Origin: Tubiluchus corallicola
Lineage: Eukaryota > Priapulida > Priapulimorpha > Priapulimorphida > Tubiluchidae
DNA: 64,000 bases
Direction of reading: 5' to 3'
Assembly (NCBI GenBank): GCA_030141605.1
Contig: JAQGDQ010000072.1
Location: 186,001 to 250,000, forward strand
Shown here: positions 33,160 to 45,104 of the stretch, one piece after another
Position numbering within the stretch: position 1 is the first letter of the stretch
Layout of the letters: each line of letters opens with the position of its first letter
Translations under genes and position numbers: made by a program
The notes under the pieces: model-generated
What the model was told of the DNA's origin: nothing
Databases searched by the model: none
What the model saw: only the letters and a program-made list of their open reading frames with translations

Positions 33160-35320
33160 CGATTACAGGTGCTGTCTTCTGTGAATGTTATAGGTTTAAA
33201 GCGGATGACTGCTTTGAAGTACGTCATAATTACTTATAAAATACAGCATAGCGGTTGCCGAACAAAAGAGAAGCTATTACGTCCAGACATTAGTAAATTA
33301 ATCATTAAATTGACTAGACAATTTGCAAAACATTGTTGAAAATTTAAAAATCTAAATAACCCCCAAAAATATTACAAGTGTCGCTGTCGTTACGTGTAGC
33401 ACACTGCCACGATTTTGCTTAAATGAGTCGCTAATGCTAATGTATAAGAATAAGAATAAGAATTTATTTTTTACATGGATATATTATAAATAGTTTTAAA
33501 TGCCATTATTTCCATAATGGTCTTGATCGTTAGTAGGTTAAAAAGCAGTATAGCTTAGATAAATATATTATTGACAATCACTGAAACATATAAATTCTAA
33601 TACGTACTATTGTATAGTATCTGTTTTTTTCCACACGACTTGATTAGCTGCCCATAGCCTAAATACTCTCCTATGGGCCTTTGGAACATTGGAACATTTG
33701 TCTTTTAACTTTTCTAAACGGCTGTCATTTTCAAGAATCCGCTAGTGATAACCGAAAAGAACACTATTCGATAAAAACAGGCATGTATGATTTATTTAAT
33801 AATTTCTGGGTTGATGTTTATCAACTACTTATTATGGATGTATAACAATCATAGATTGCCGAAGTAATAAGATGGATAACCTGATTATCTTAATTTAGTT
33901 TGTAAGCATATTTCTTCATCCCATCTATAGCGTAAATGCAAACATCAGGTTCATAATATTGATGCAAAAGGCTTATGGAAAAATTTATTTACTTACGAAT
34001 ATGCTTATTAATATTCTACTTAACAACTGAGACAAGAAAACTTTATGCACAGCCAATGCACTAAAAGAGAGAAATTTTATTTTCTCCGTTATAAATTTTC
34101 ATTAAGTATGTTTTTGTGGCTGTGACAATATCTTAATTAAAAACTGAAATCTACACCTAACAACATTACTCAACAAGTTTTATTGACTGCAATAAATGTC
34201 TTACAGTCAGCAAATATGGAGATGCGCTTAATAAACTGACTTCCGTCAGGCCTGCCTAATTTTGGTTTGAAAATTTCAACAATCTTGAAAAACTAAAGTT
34301 ATGAAATCAACCATTAGCAGAAATTAATCAATGACAAATTTCTTAACACCCCTGCTTCCAACTTGTCAAATGTGATTTTTGCCTTATTGAGGACATCAAG
34401 GATAAATGCAAAAACGTGTACGTGTAGGACGCACCGTGTAAATAGGCCTTTATTTGGCCTACCACTCCCTGGCGATTAGTCACCCGATCAGTCAATGGTC
34501 TTTCTGCTCTGTGATTTCCCACTCTACTTGTTCTTCGTAAGAAATACTCTTCACCTCGCCATATTGGCCTCGGAGCACAACGGGGACCAAAATTCTGCTA
34601 CAAAATTATATACACACATGTTTCGTAGGTTTCCATGGTCTCTACACTAAATTTCACCTATCTTACTAGACCAAATGGGACTGCTAACACAAAAATTCAT
34701 GTTAATACCATTACAAAAAGGTAACAACAGTGACATATTTACCAAATTCTGCAATTAAGATATAAAAGTTAATAAAGGTATTCCATAAGTCCAAGAGGCC
34801 AAAAAAATCGTGGAATTTGTCCCTTGCCTATTGGGACTGTTTCGGCAATAAGAATGATCCAAAACATCATTGAGAAGTAGTGGCGGTTACACAAATATAT
34901 ATTATACTATATATATTGCAAATTTGTTATATATATGTGTGCGTGCGTGTGCGTTATACATATAACAAATTTTCAAATTTTATATAACATTTTACTTCAG
35001 ATAAAGTAATCAAAATACGATGCAATTAGTAAACACCTACTTAAATAACTTTTACACAGATTAATGACAAAATCGAATCAAAAAATAAAATTAAGTATGA
35101 TAAATAAAATTTAACTGGCGTGCGAAAATGAACACTTTTGATGACTTTACATACCGATGTCTCAGATGACTAAAATAAGAAATTTTTTGTTATTTTAGTA
35201 ATTCTGATTTATATTAGAGTAGTCTTGTCGGTGAGGCAGTATAAAGATGGATGTGAAAGAATGTTATGATTTTGGTACATTGGATATTTGAGTCTGTCGT
35301 TCGTGTACAAGGCTGTTAGT
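33160..35320. other. No gene seen
   Basis: About 2.1 kb with no supported gene. An imperfect hairpin lies at 34920-34972 (AAATTTGTTATATATATG and CATATAACAAATTT around GTGTGCGTGCGTG). A GC-richer patch at 34430-34640 is open on the minus strand for some 40 codons but has no motif. Confidence 0.4.
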
Positions 35321-35430
35321 ACGATACGGTACGGCACGAAAAAAATTCTGAAAATTTCGGTACGGAATTACGGTATTTTTCGTACCCTTTCCGTACTTTA
35401 TCGAACCTTTCCTTACCATTTTTACTCAGC
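35320..35430. repeat. GGTACGG/CCGTACC-rich patch
   Basis: Seven copies of GTACGG, ACGGTA or their complements occur in 110 bp (such as GATACGGTACGGCACG and TTTCCGTAC). Clusters of this word are seen in some hAT-type repeats, but no terminal repeats or duplication were found here. Confidence 0.4.
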
Positions 35431-35452
35431 TACTTGTAATGTTTCCATAATC

Positions 35453-35800
35453 AGCAAATCTGCATGATGACATGTTTTACTCATGGATTTTGTCTTACTG
35501 TTCTCTCCTAATTAACACAAAGCACACTCAAACAAAACGGCTAAATTGTTGTCTTTTGGGCGCTAAAGTTGTCGTTTACTGTAAATTATATATATATATT
35601 GTTATTTATAAACTGGGCTTCTACGGTCAGCAACTCTTCGTGATGACATGTTTTGTTCATATATGGGGACATACTGTTTTGTGTGATTCTCTCCTAATTA
35701 ACGTAGAGCACACGCAAAAGCGAGAAGTTGTTTAGCAGCGCCAGTTGTCATTTACAGTAAATTAAGTTTATTGTTGTTTAAAAACTAGGTAGATTGCTTC
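35453..35800. repeat. 175-bp tandem duplication
   Basis: Unit 1 starts at 35453 and unit 2 at 35628. Shared blocks in order: CAGCAA-TC-T, TGATGACATGTTTT, TCTCCTAATTAAC, AGCACAC-CAAA, GTTGTC-TTTAC and GTAAATTA, then TTGTT and AAACT. The units differ by substitutions and small indels, so the duplication is old. Confidence 0.8.
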
Positions 35801-36640
35801 CCACCTTTGATACGTATTGTTTTGAAATAAATAATGTGTCGTTAAGAAGTTTACCGATCCATGCACAGCATTAAAGATGTAATAGCTAAATATCGCTTGA
35901 ATTAAATGCCTACTTTGCCAAAAAAAATTCAACACGTATAACCCGTGTGGCTGCAGCATCTAATGATAATAGAAACTATCATTGTCTGTGTATACAAACG
36001 CGTTACCTACAGATCACAGTTTTATAAATTAAATTTTTGATGAGCTCAGGTAAATGTCCTCTGATTTGGCGAGGGAAGGACGCCCTGCAGACTATTTAAT
36101 TGCAAATGTTATTAAATTATGCTATTAAATGTTATTAAATGTGATTAAATGTTATCATCCCGGCTTAGTGAGCTCAGTTTGTTGTTCACGCATAAATCCA
36201 GAAAATTTATAGCTTTCTATTACTGGATCCTGTCTATATGTTGTGTTTTATTCCATACATTGACTGAACTAGAAAAAGGTGATAAAATCATAAATTTACA
36301 GTAATTGAGTAATTTACTTTGAGTAATTTAGTTTATAGTACTTGAATTTTCTGTGATGTAATAGTGTTAATTTTAGTGCGATTTATGTGTGATTATTTTC
36401 GCTATGATTCATAATTGCAGACTGTTGTAAAAAGCGGTTAGGACTATGTAAAGAATTAACTTTTAAATTTGAATAAGGATGCATTGGGCATTGCCTTGGT
36501 AAATATGTTTACAGTAGTTTTTCAGCAAATGCGTCATAGTACAGTAAGCCTGCTGACTATACTTTCATGAGTTCACAGTGCCATTTTTCTTAATGTAAAG
36601 TAATGTATAATGCTAATTATATCTTGAGTAATTTCAGGTT
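35801..36640. other. No gene seen
   Basis: AT-rich sequence with a short TTAAATG-type repeat at 36105-36150. Confidence 0.45.
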
Positions 36641-36641
36641 C

Positions 36642-36679
36642 CTAATGAAGGCATTATAATGTTGAAAACGTGAAATAAA
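36642..36679 (+). ncRNA. Possible decayed hammerhead-ribozyme-like motif
   Basis: CTAATGA is followed by a 5-bp stem with a TATA loop (GGCAT, TATA, ATGTT) and then GAAAAC. This is the hammerhead core order CTGATGA, stem II, GAAAC with one substitution and one extra A. Such ribozymes occur in Penelope-like retroelements. Stems I and III and the cleavage site were not established, so the match may be chance. Confidence 0.25.
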
Positions 36680-36699
36680 GGTGTTTATGAACTCAAAGT

Positions 36700-37840
36700 T
36701 ATTGTCTTGTTCCAATAACTATATTCAGATTACGAATAAGAAATGTCAAACTAGACAATTGAGGCTTCATCGATAATATAAATCTTAGCTGACTTGCCGT
36801 TGCAGAATGGTTCATATCTTTTAACAATATTCTTAGCTTTTTTAAGTGGCTGTGAATACCCTGAGACTCGGGCCCTTTGTTTGCACTCCTGACACCTTTG
36901 TCTTAGTCCTGCCCTGTTTGGACATATATTATTTTATCCGTATACTAATCCCGCTAAACAAAAACTATTCCTTGTAATCGGCAAACATAGCAATAAAAAT
37001 ACCTACCTGATCGTTTGATAACTTTCCAAACACTTTCTAATTATTTTCAAGTCACTATAGATGTTTTACTAAGTGCAGGGCTTAATCACTAATCCTCTCT
37101 AATCTAGTTCCATTCAGTTTACGTCACAGCAAGTCTGTTTTATGAAGCCACGTCAGCCTGGGCAGCTATATGCCTAACTAGAATTACGTAAGTAGAGGGA
37201 ACAGCGTGGCGTGGCTAGAGCATGTGGGACGCTTTGTGACACATTATCAAGGTAAAAACAGATTCAACATCGTAAAGCTACATCTAGCGTAATTACGAAT
37301 CAGATCTTGTGAGTTGAAAAACTTAGGGACAATGATTGGAAATAGTGTGGGCACCTAGAAGCCTGGATCCGCCAAGCACTGGTGTGTTCGTCATTACCTA
37401 CTTGAGTTCGTATAATTAGTAAATGGAGGGACCTCCGCCTTTGATCATTAACAGTACTTCTCTGCCCACTATAATGTAGTCTGTTGAATGACTTTATCAA
37501 ATCTATCATCATCCTGTTGTCATCAGACATTGATGCACCTCTCTCTCAATTTATTAGCACAATGACAAGATCGTGAGGCACAAAATAGAATTTTGCAGTT
37601 TGCATTTCATCCAATCAATGCATTCAATCATTTCGGAAAATAAGTTATTGCCAGGAAGAAACTTGCTCAATCTTCTGCGGAACAAAGTTTGACTTAACGA
37701 TTTATTAAAAGACCAATTTCGTTGAGTTATTGTGCAATTCGTTGAGTTATTCTTAATGCGCAAATTTCTTATGATATTAATAAGTTTTCCACCTTATAAC
37801 ACTGCAAGGAGACGAATACAAAAACGCGAGTTTAAAAAAG
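36700..37840. other. No gene seen
   Basis: No supported coding frame or repeat. Confidence 0.45.
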
Positions 37841-37841
37841 A

Positions 37842-37985
37842 TTGCTGCTGTTGTGGTGGTTGTTGTTCTTGTTCTTGTTGCGGTTGTTGTTATTGCTGTT
37901 GCTGTTGCTCCTGCTGCTACTGTTGCTGTTGTTGTTGCCGCCGCTGCCGCTGTTGTTGCTGGTGTTAGTGTTGTTGGTGTCGTTG
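37842..37985. repeat. Imperfect GTT/GCT trinucleotide tract
   Basis: About 140 bp of TTG, CTG and CCG units. Overlapping frames on both strands here are low-complexity artefacts. Confidence 0.9.
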
Positions 37986-37989
37986 TCGT

Positions 37990-40185
37990 CTTTTCTGGTC
38001 TGGTTCGTCAAACTCTCAACAAAAAACAGTTTCAATATTTTCTAACGAGCCTATTGTTGTGACTGTCAACAACCTGCTTTTGCTACACTCTCTAAAGTCT
38101 GCAGTGTAAATTTTTTCCAAGAAAAGGATTTACGGTTATAGAAAACTTCATTGCTGCTACGTCTTAAGGGTTTGATACCTGATATAATTGTCACGTTATC
38201 ATTTAGATTAACGGACTATATATGTCTCAACACAAGAATTTTTCATTAGTAATAATGGTAAAAGCTTATTGTGCAGATGTATTAGACCAATGGTGATAAC
38301 TATTTTTAACAATCATTTTAAAAAAATACAAACATTTAGATTCTTTGGGTTTAAACATTGTGTAATTATTTCTGGCAAAACTTTAACAATATTTTATAAG
38401 TGATTACAGAGTACCAACCAGTAAAGAGGGAAACCACAGCTGAAAAAAGGGCTTGTAGTGAAATAAAACTCGTCTTGGCAACGGAATTACATAGGCATTA
38501 TATGCGCTCATATAATGGGTGTATGTACGTTAGGAAAATAAAGAAAATATTACTTATAAAATAAAACAACATTAAATTACATTCAAAGCCAATGCTTCTG
38601 TTGCAAAAGAATTTCGTATTTTAAAATTGCAAACTCACAAAACAACTTTGGTGATCACATGTCGCTTGATTGGTGATTAATGTTCACAGCACGTTCTAGG
38701 GATTCAGTTGTCAGTAAAATACATTTGTCTAAACTCTGTGGACAGTTCAGTGCAGCCTACTGTGTGGACACAAGTTGGGTTTTGTCAGTCGCATCTCCGT
38801 CAATAACCTTATATTGTTTCATTTAATTTACTTTCCGAAAACTTGATGCCTATCCACATTGAACAATTATCCAGAAAGTTTGCTAAGACGGTTTATTTTC
38901 TCGGCTTCGCTAATTCAATCAACCGGGTTACATACCGTAATTTTAACACTTTATTCAACGACTTTTCTGGTACCTCTTCTATACTGCTGTCTATTACGAA
39001 GCCAGAATACTAGCAGCTATAAGTAAACTAACATAACAGTGGTTCCGTGTGCTGTGTAAGACAACACAGCAGGTGTGTTTTACGTCTCAGTACGTGTTCC
39101 AGCATAGGTAGCGCAAGATAGAGTTTTGACAAATTTCATTCTAAATTGCTCTAATGCTACTGTTTCATTTCGAGTCAATTTCATAAAATTGGAAGACAAC
39201 GCTCGTATATTTAGTTTAATTTTTGTGTTAACATTCAACTAGCACTAATACATTACAATTATTATACAATACATATCTACAAAATAATAATGACAATAAG
39301 ACAAATTACAAACATAGCAATGATCGATTGTGTAAGCAATATAAAATTTGTAATTTTGTATAACAATAATATAAAAAGATTTCACTCAATTTGCCCTGCT
39401 TTCAAAACAATCTTTTACAAAGTTAGCACCAAGGGTTCCGTATCATCATTCCCTAAGGTGCAGTTAAATCTTTGCGTCATCGGGCATATCAAAAAATCGG
39501 GAAACCGTCGCGAAATTTCAATAAATAAACAGGTCTTGTTTTGGTTTTGGTTCCGTGAGGGCGTATTGATTTTGCTCGCCATCTTTTTCCCATTTTAGGA
39601 GGTTGAAATATTACGAGTATCGTACCAAAAGTGGTTGTGTTCTGATCGTGAATAAACGCAAATTTACCCGATGAGATTTTTATAACCACTTAATGCATGA
39701 TTCAGAAATTAATAATGAAAATTTTGTGCCTGAAGTTGTAAAATTTCGCCAGAGACACCTATAGTCTAACATTTTTGTGAGTAATCGTTCCAACGCCTCA
39801 TTAAGAATTTTTTATACTGGGCATTTGGCATACTTTGCATTGTGAAAGCGCTAAACTCGTCAAAATCTAATGCCATTTTGCAGATTATTATCGTTCCGTT
39901 GCATTGCAAACAATACAATGATTATGTATACATGCACTGCAACAAAACTTTCAAATTTCAACATAATCATTTTGGGACTGCTACTATTGATATTAGCAAA
40001 TGATACACAGTTTTGCAAAGCCCGGGACCTCGTCCTCGAGACCCACTCTTGGAAAACGATACAAATGTGACAACTAGTACACCACGCACAAAATGAAGCA
40101 AATCAACGCAGTGACGTGCGCGACAGAAATTTCACACCACACAGCAGCAACGTCATCATGGAAACACAGTAAGTTCTTCCAAAAA
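37990..40185. other. No gene seen
   Basis: About 2.2 kb without a supported gene. Frame 39290-39598 (102 codons) has no recognisable motif. Confidence 0.45.
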
Positions 40186-40189
40186 TTAT

Positions 40190-40900
40190 TCTGCCGAATC
40201 ACTATGAATTAATTTGGTAATGAGTCTTAAGATAGTCTGCTTGAACATACTATTCTACTGCCAAGTATTATGTCAAATCTTGATGTTCTAGTGCTGCGCG
40301 AGACATGTCTAAATCCAAATACCCAAATGACAGCATTCAAGCATGTTTTTTGCAATATCTTAAGGCAAGATCGCCGAATAAAGAAACTGCGTTAGTTTAT
40401 TAATTTTGGTGAGTAAAAACATTAAATTCACTCAAAGAGGAGACCTGCAGCATCCACAACTAGAAAATGTGTGGTGTGACAGTCTAGATTGCGGAAAATC
40501 CTCCTCGATGCTGATTGGAGGTTTCTGTAAGCCGCCTTAAAATAACGAATTTTTAGAAAGACGGGATTAAAAATCTGTTTAAAATCATGAATTTGTCGTA
40601 ACAAGTGATTTATACACCGACATTAGCAAAAATGATGGTAAACGAGAAACTGCTTTTCTGCGGCGCGGATATCACTTATCACCAGTCATAAAATGTCCAA
40701 CCAGAATTACCGAAACATCTAGTACGTTAATTGATCATATCTATGTTAGTAATGAACTGCATGTTTGAGATTCGGGAACAATTACAATGCGACTAAATAT
40801 CTACGAAATGGTGTATTTTGTTGGCAAGCATGATGCGGTTATCAATTGTAGAACAGCTAAGCCGAATAATCAATCACAATTCTATCCAATATCGAAAAAT
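40190..40900 (+). mobile_element. LINE endonuclease fragment
   Basis: Broken plus-strand frames read SNLDVLVLRETCLNPNTQMT (about 40271), FCNILRQDRRIKKLR, then CPTRITETSSTLIDHIYVSN (about 40696) and SGTIT. The RxT-xSSTLID-IF-S pattern just before the SDH motif identifies an EEP endonuclease of a LINE. The DILRQDR part corresponds to the early R-DR block. It is followed by decayed sequence rather than an RT, so the copy is partial. Confidence 0.7.
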
Positions 40901-41214
40901 GAAGCAGGTTGACCGATATTCATTTTTTAATTAATTTAAAAGAGATAAACTGGTCATGCAGTGGAAAAATTATTGATAACAATTATGCTAATAATAATTT
41001 TAGTCTTTGAAAACTGCTGATGTTCTGAAAACTTTAACTGTTAAGAGCTTTAACTAAAACATGTTGGTCTCTGAAACTGAAATAATATAGTGATGCTGAG
41101 TCACTAGTTTATGGAACGAGTAATTTAATGAATATTTTGGCACTTTTATTTTCTTTGTTTTTTATACATAGTTTTTTACCAATCAATATGATACGTAGTA
41201 TCTTTTACCACTTG

Positions 41215-42204
41215 TGAAAGACAAGAAGACAGTATAACGGAAATTAATAATTATCGCCCTATATGTATTGCAACTGTAGTAAGTAAAGGCTTTGGAAAGT
41301 GTCATTTTAAATAGAATTAGTGATGTCTTTGTCACTTGTGACAACCGGTTTAGCTTAGCGGCTGAGTCGGGCACGGAAATGTGCATTTTTGTGCTAAAGC
41401 ATATGCTGATTTGTATGTAAATATTAAATCAACTCCATTTTGCATTTGCTTCTTGGATGCTAGTAAGAGTAAAGGAAAGCTGTGTTAAATAATGATTTTG
41501 ATTAAATTGGCGATTAAACTATTAAAATAATAACTCAAGATCAAATGCTTGACAAGAAGCCTAGTTAGGTGTGGCATCACGTGACCAGCCGATCTTCGAC
41601 CGGCTAACTCGTGAGGATGAAACCCTTATGCGCAGAAGCTCACGGCGCATTAGAGAGTTAGTCAAAAGTGTTTGAGGCCCGCACCTCGGGGAGATGAGGA
41701 ACTGACTTGAAGACGGAGGGCTGGCATTACTATCCTCTTATATTTGCTATGTTGTGTTTGATATTTAATAAATGTGTTGCTCCTTAAATCAAGTCTTGAT
41801 AGTTTGCCATGCCCGTCGTGGCTACCTCACACGCCACGCTATAAACAACAATAATCAGCAAGCAGCTTTAACCACAAGAATAAACAAACATTAATCAAAT
41901 TATTTTACTGTAAGGTATTTGATAGAATTAACCATGTGAAGCTGTTTAGGAAGCTATTACTTTGTGGTCTTCCTGTCTTTGTTGTTAGTTTACTCTACTA
42001 TTGTTACAAAAATCATATAATTAATGTAATTTGGCAGAGTTATGTCTCTCATGATAAAAGTGTTTTCAATTGTGTGGAACAAGATGGTATCCTTTCGGCA
42101 TATTTTTTAATATTTACATGAACGACCTGTCAGTACAATTAAACAGTGCAAATGTCACTAGTGCTACTTTAAATCATTTAGCCTATGCTGATGACTTCAG
42201 TGTT
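41215..42204 (+). mobile_element. LINE RT fragment, split by a 442-bp insertion
   Basis: Pieces of one RT in order: INNYRPICIATVVSK (41243 on), NRISDVFVTCDNRFSLAAES and GTEMCIF (41315 on), CICFLDASK (ending at 41467), then after the insertion VFDRINHVKLF (41915 on), LYYCYKNHIINVIWQSYVS, an EQDGILSAYFLIF block and NHLAYADDFSVF (catalytic YADD, 42172-42207). Most of the sequence is still readable, so the copy is younger than its neighbours. It ends abruptly after the YADD box. Confidence 0.8.
41468..41914. mobile_element. Insertion with 5-bp target duplication, LTR-like core
   Basis: GTAAG is present on both sides (41463-41467 and 41910-41914), and the LINE reading frame continues exactly across the removed segment. 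The insert starts AGTAAAGG and ends TTTTACT, giving a 6-bp inverted terminus. Inside, 41570-41831 starts TGTGGC and ends CCTCACA with AATAAA at 41769-41774 and looks like a small solo LTR, though without its own target duplication. The 5-bp duplication fits LTR-type integration. Which class inserted is unresolved. Confidence 0.6.
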
Positions 42205-44400
42205 TTTGTTACTACTACTACTACCGACCACCTTCCCATCTTCACAATATGTGATTTAAACTTGTCAACATCCAACCAAAAACTGAATAATAAACGTCCG
42301 TATAATAATAACATTAAAATAAATTTATTAAACGAGCTTAGTAGCAACTCTTGGAATGACGTCTTGGCCTGTGAGAATGTCAATTAAGCTACTTATATGC
42401 TCTTTGACGAATTCAGCAATATTTACTCTATGAATATCAAAGAACGCACAACAAATAATAGTCAATTAAAAAATAAAAAATCTTGGATAACTAAAGGCCT
42501 TCTGAACATATTATTAAACATTTATTAAACATAATAAAACATATTATTATTAAACTTTACTAAACATAAAAACAAATTATATAAAGGAACCTTAAAACAC
42601 TCTTCTGACCTTAATGTTAAACAAGAATACAAACAATATCGTAACAGGTTAACTACTTTAATCAAAGCATCCAAATCGACATATTTTAAAAAGAAACTTG
42701 AAATATATGAACATAATATAAAGAAAACCTAGAATAACAGTAAACTTATTTCAAACAACTATGCTGTTGCAAATATGTTCAATACTCACTTCGTCAACAT
42801 TGGTCCCAAATTAGCCGAAAATATTAGTCCTGTCGACATTTCATTTACCAAGTTCTTAAAGGGTAACTATAATCATTCCTTCTTATGATACTACACCTGA
42901 TGATATAATCAAGTTCAGCAAATCACTTAGTCCGAAGACCACTCTTGATGTCTTTAATAGTTCCCCGAAAATTGTATCCGACATAATTGATCCAATTTCA
43001 TTGCCTTTAAATCACTTGACCAACCTCTCTCTCTTAGTAAGGGTATTTTTCCTGATGAAATGAAGCATGCTGTAATAACCCCCATTTTCAAATCTGGTGA
43101 CACTACCAATATGAAGACCCATTTCTTTGCTTCCTGTTTTCTCAAAAATTCTAGAAAGATGTGCATACAATCAACCCCATAAACGAAATTTTAGACCCTA
43201 ACCAATTTGGATTTCGCAAAATTTCTTCTACTGACCTCGCACTCTTAACAGTCTGTAAAAAACTAATGAACACTATTGAAAATAATGCTGTTACAACTGG
43301 TATCTTCTGCGACCTCTCTAAAGCATTTGATAGGGCCCACCCTACAATATTAGTCAATAAGGTGTCTCACTACGGCTTTAGGGGGGTCGCCAAAGTTACC
43401 TAAGTAATCATCCACAACGTGCCAAGTGCAACAACTCCTTCTCTGAACAGGCAATAGCAATTTGTGGAGTACCACAAGGGTCAATCCTAGAACCCCTCTT
43501 ATTTTTAGTTTACATCAACGATATACTCAATATCCAACACAATATGAATATAACACAATTTGCAGACGACACGACCATATTCTTAGACTTTGATAATTTT
43601 TCTGTAAATCATATGAATACTATTTTGGGTGACCTATCTAAATGGTTCAAAGCTAATAAACTTTCTCTTAATGTAAATAAAACTAAATATGTCAGGTTTC
43701 GCTCCAGAAACAAACCACTTCCCCAAAATTCCAACCTTCTAATGATCGATGGTTCCCCTACTGAACAAATTAAACAAATAAAAATTTTAGGCATCATATT
43801 ACATGAAAATCTATACTGGAATCCTCACATTAATATGATTAGCCTCAAAATAGCCAAGAAAGTTGGAATCATTTCTTATATCAAAAATAGTCGTTCTCAA
43901 ACACATTTAAGAACTTTATATCATTCTTTAGTCATACCATATTTAAACTATGCCTGCATTTTATGGGGTCCGAAATTATCCATCGAACCTAGATTCTCTC
44001 GGTGCTCCTCAACGTAAGTTTATTCGCATTTTTGATGGCTTACCTAAATTCGCGCTTATTTTGAATTGGCACCCCAAAGATTTCAAACAAATGACCATTG
44101 AAGAGTTAATTAAATATAATAGAAGCATATTTATGCATAAAAACCATTATAAATCTCTGCCATCTTTTTTCGTTAATCCTGCTAATCTTAATCAAAAACA
44201 TTATAATACTAGATTTAACGAGTATCAAGTTGTCCGGTGTAGGACTAATATTGCGAAACATTTCATCTCATTTATTGGTCCTACCATGTGGAACAAAATA
44301 CCTGAAAATTATTAAGTCAATTTCGTCGTTACCGAGATCAAAAAAGTTTGAAAACTTCATTCTTAAATTCATATTAAATATTAAGCTTGTATAGTTTATG
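42205..44400 (+). mobile_element. LINE, 5'-truncated in the endonuclease, RT largely present
   Basis: A second LINE joins the preceding one within a (ACT)4-5 tract. It starts at TTDHLPIFTICDL (end of endonuclease), passes a linker with SWITKGL (about 42480) and ANMFNTHFVNIGPKLAENIS (about 42770), then the RT: LDPNQFGFRKISSTDLALLT (43191-43250), GIFCDLSKAFDRAHPTIL, CGVPQGSIL-type ICGVPQGSIL-EPLLFLVYINDI (about 43463), and MNITQFADDTTIF (the FADD catalytic box, 43544-43582). The C-terminus HSLVIPYLNYACILWG follows at about 43924, and the end is near 44314 (WNKIPENY). A frameshift at about 43393 and others break it. It is the best preserved LINE in the window. Confidence 0.85.
43544..44315 (+). 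pseudogene. LINE RT catalytic box to C-terminus
   Basis: Two overlapping frames (43544-44017 and 43950-44315) cover the RT from the FADD box to the ORF end. The first reads WFKANKLSLNVNKTKYV and IKILGIILHENLYWNPHI, standard for the RT thumb side. The frameshift at about 43985 moves the C-terminal GAPQRKFIRIF (a QRK-RI motif) into the next frame. The final segment ends GPTMWNKIPENY with a TAA stop. Confidence 0.8.
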
Positions 44401-44688
44401 ACGCATGTTCGGATTCACGGTAAGCGACAGACTGGCCCTAGGGTGCGTCAGTTCATAAATATTGATATATTTTTGTGATGTCCTAATAGCAATCTCATAC
44501 TCATTCTCATTCACATCGTAACTTAATAATTTCCTGCACTCTCTACTATCATTCCATTATTTTTTACCTTCCCATTTTTTGCATCCTAACACCAGCACCA
44601 TTAATTGCATTATAGTCGCAAAGTAATGACTATAATGCAAGCAACAATTTATATAGATATCATGCTTAAGGTTGCTATGTAACGCTGA
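44401..44688. other. LINE 3' UTR and flank
   Basis: The sequence after the LINE stop (such as GTAAGCGACAGACTGGCC at about 44420) is probably its 3' UTR. A CTCATACTCATTCTCATTCA run at 44494-44513 may be the tail. No gene seen. Confidence 0.4.
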
Positions 44689-44775
44689 TATGCAATGGCT
44701 TCGTAATGGATCGAACCACCACAATGTAAAGTGGTGGGGCAAAAAATAAATGGCATTTCGCCCCCGTAACAATAC
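44689..44775 (-). repeat. Dispersed short repeat, copy B (pairs with 4088-4176)
   Basis: Matches copy A with TATGCA-TGGCTTC-TAATGG at the start and AAATGGCATTTC-CCCCCGTA at the end. The minus-strand GGTTCGATCC is conserved exactly (44707-44716). The two copies are 40 kb apart and lie in the same orientation. Confidence 0.6.
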
Positions 44776-44978
44776 TTTTGCACTTTGGTGTTTTAGTTTG
44801 CAATGGACAATATCTTGAACAGTGTTGTTATTTTAACGCTACGCTGAGGCTTACTCAATTTTATTGTATCGAGTGAACCATTTTAATGACAAATAAAGAA
44901 AAAATGATGAATGATTATGATGATTATGTAAGCCAATTATTTATAATCTTAATGTCAAGATATATATATATATATATA

Positions 44979-45013
44979 TATTATAAAAACGATACAGTAT
45001 ATACAAAACATGC

Positions 45014-45059
<46 letters not shown>

Positions 45060-45094
45060 GCATGTTTTTTATATACTGTATCGTTTTTATAATA
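44979..45094. repeat. Near-perfect 116-bp palindrome with (AT)17 centre
   Basis: Left arm 44979-45019 and right arm 45054-45094 are 41 nt each and complementary with a single mismatch. The arms contain AAAAACGATACAGTATATA and CATGCTATTAT. The centre, 45020-45053, is pure AT and itself self-complementary. A further TA run (44961-44980) abuts the left arm. It could be a foldback transposon or a recombination-born palindrome. Transcripts of either strand would form a long hairpin. Confidence 0.95.
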
Positions 45095-45104
45095 CTTCAC
45101 TTTT

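Noticed and set aside
37732-38062. Cys-, Leu-, Val- and Asn-rich frames
   Set aside because: Products of the GTT/GCT tract.
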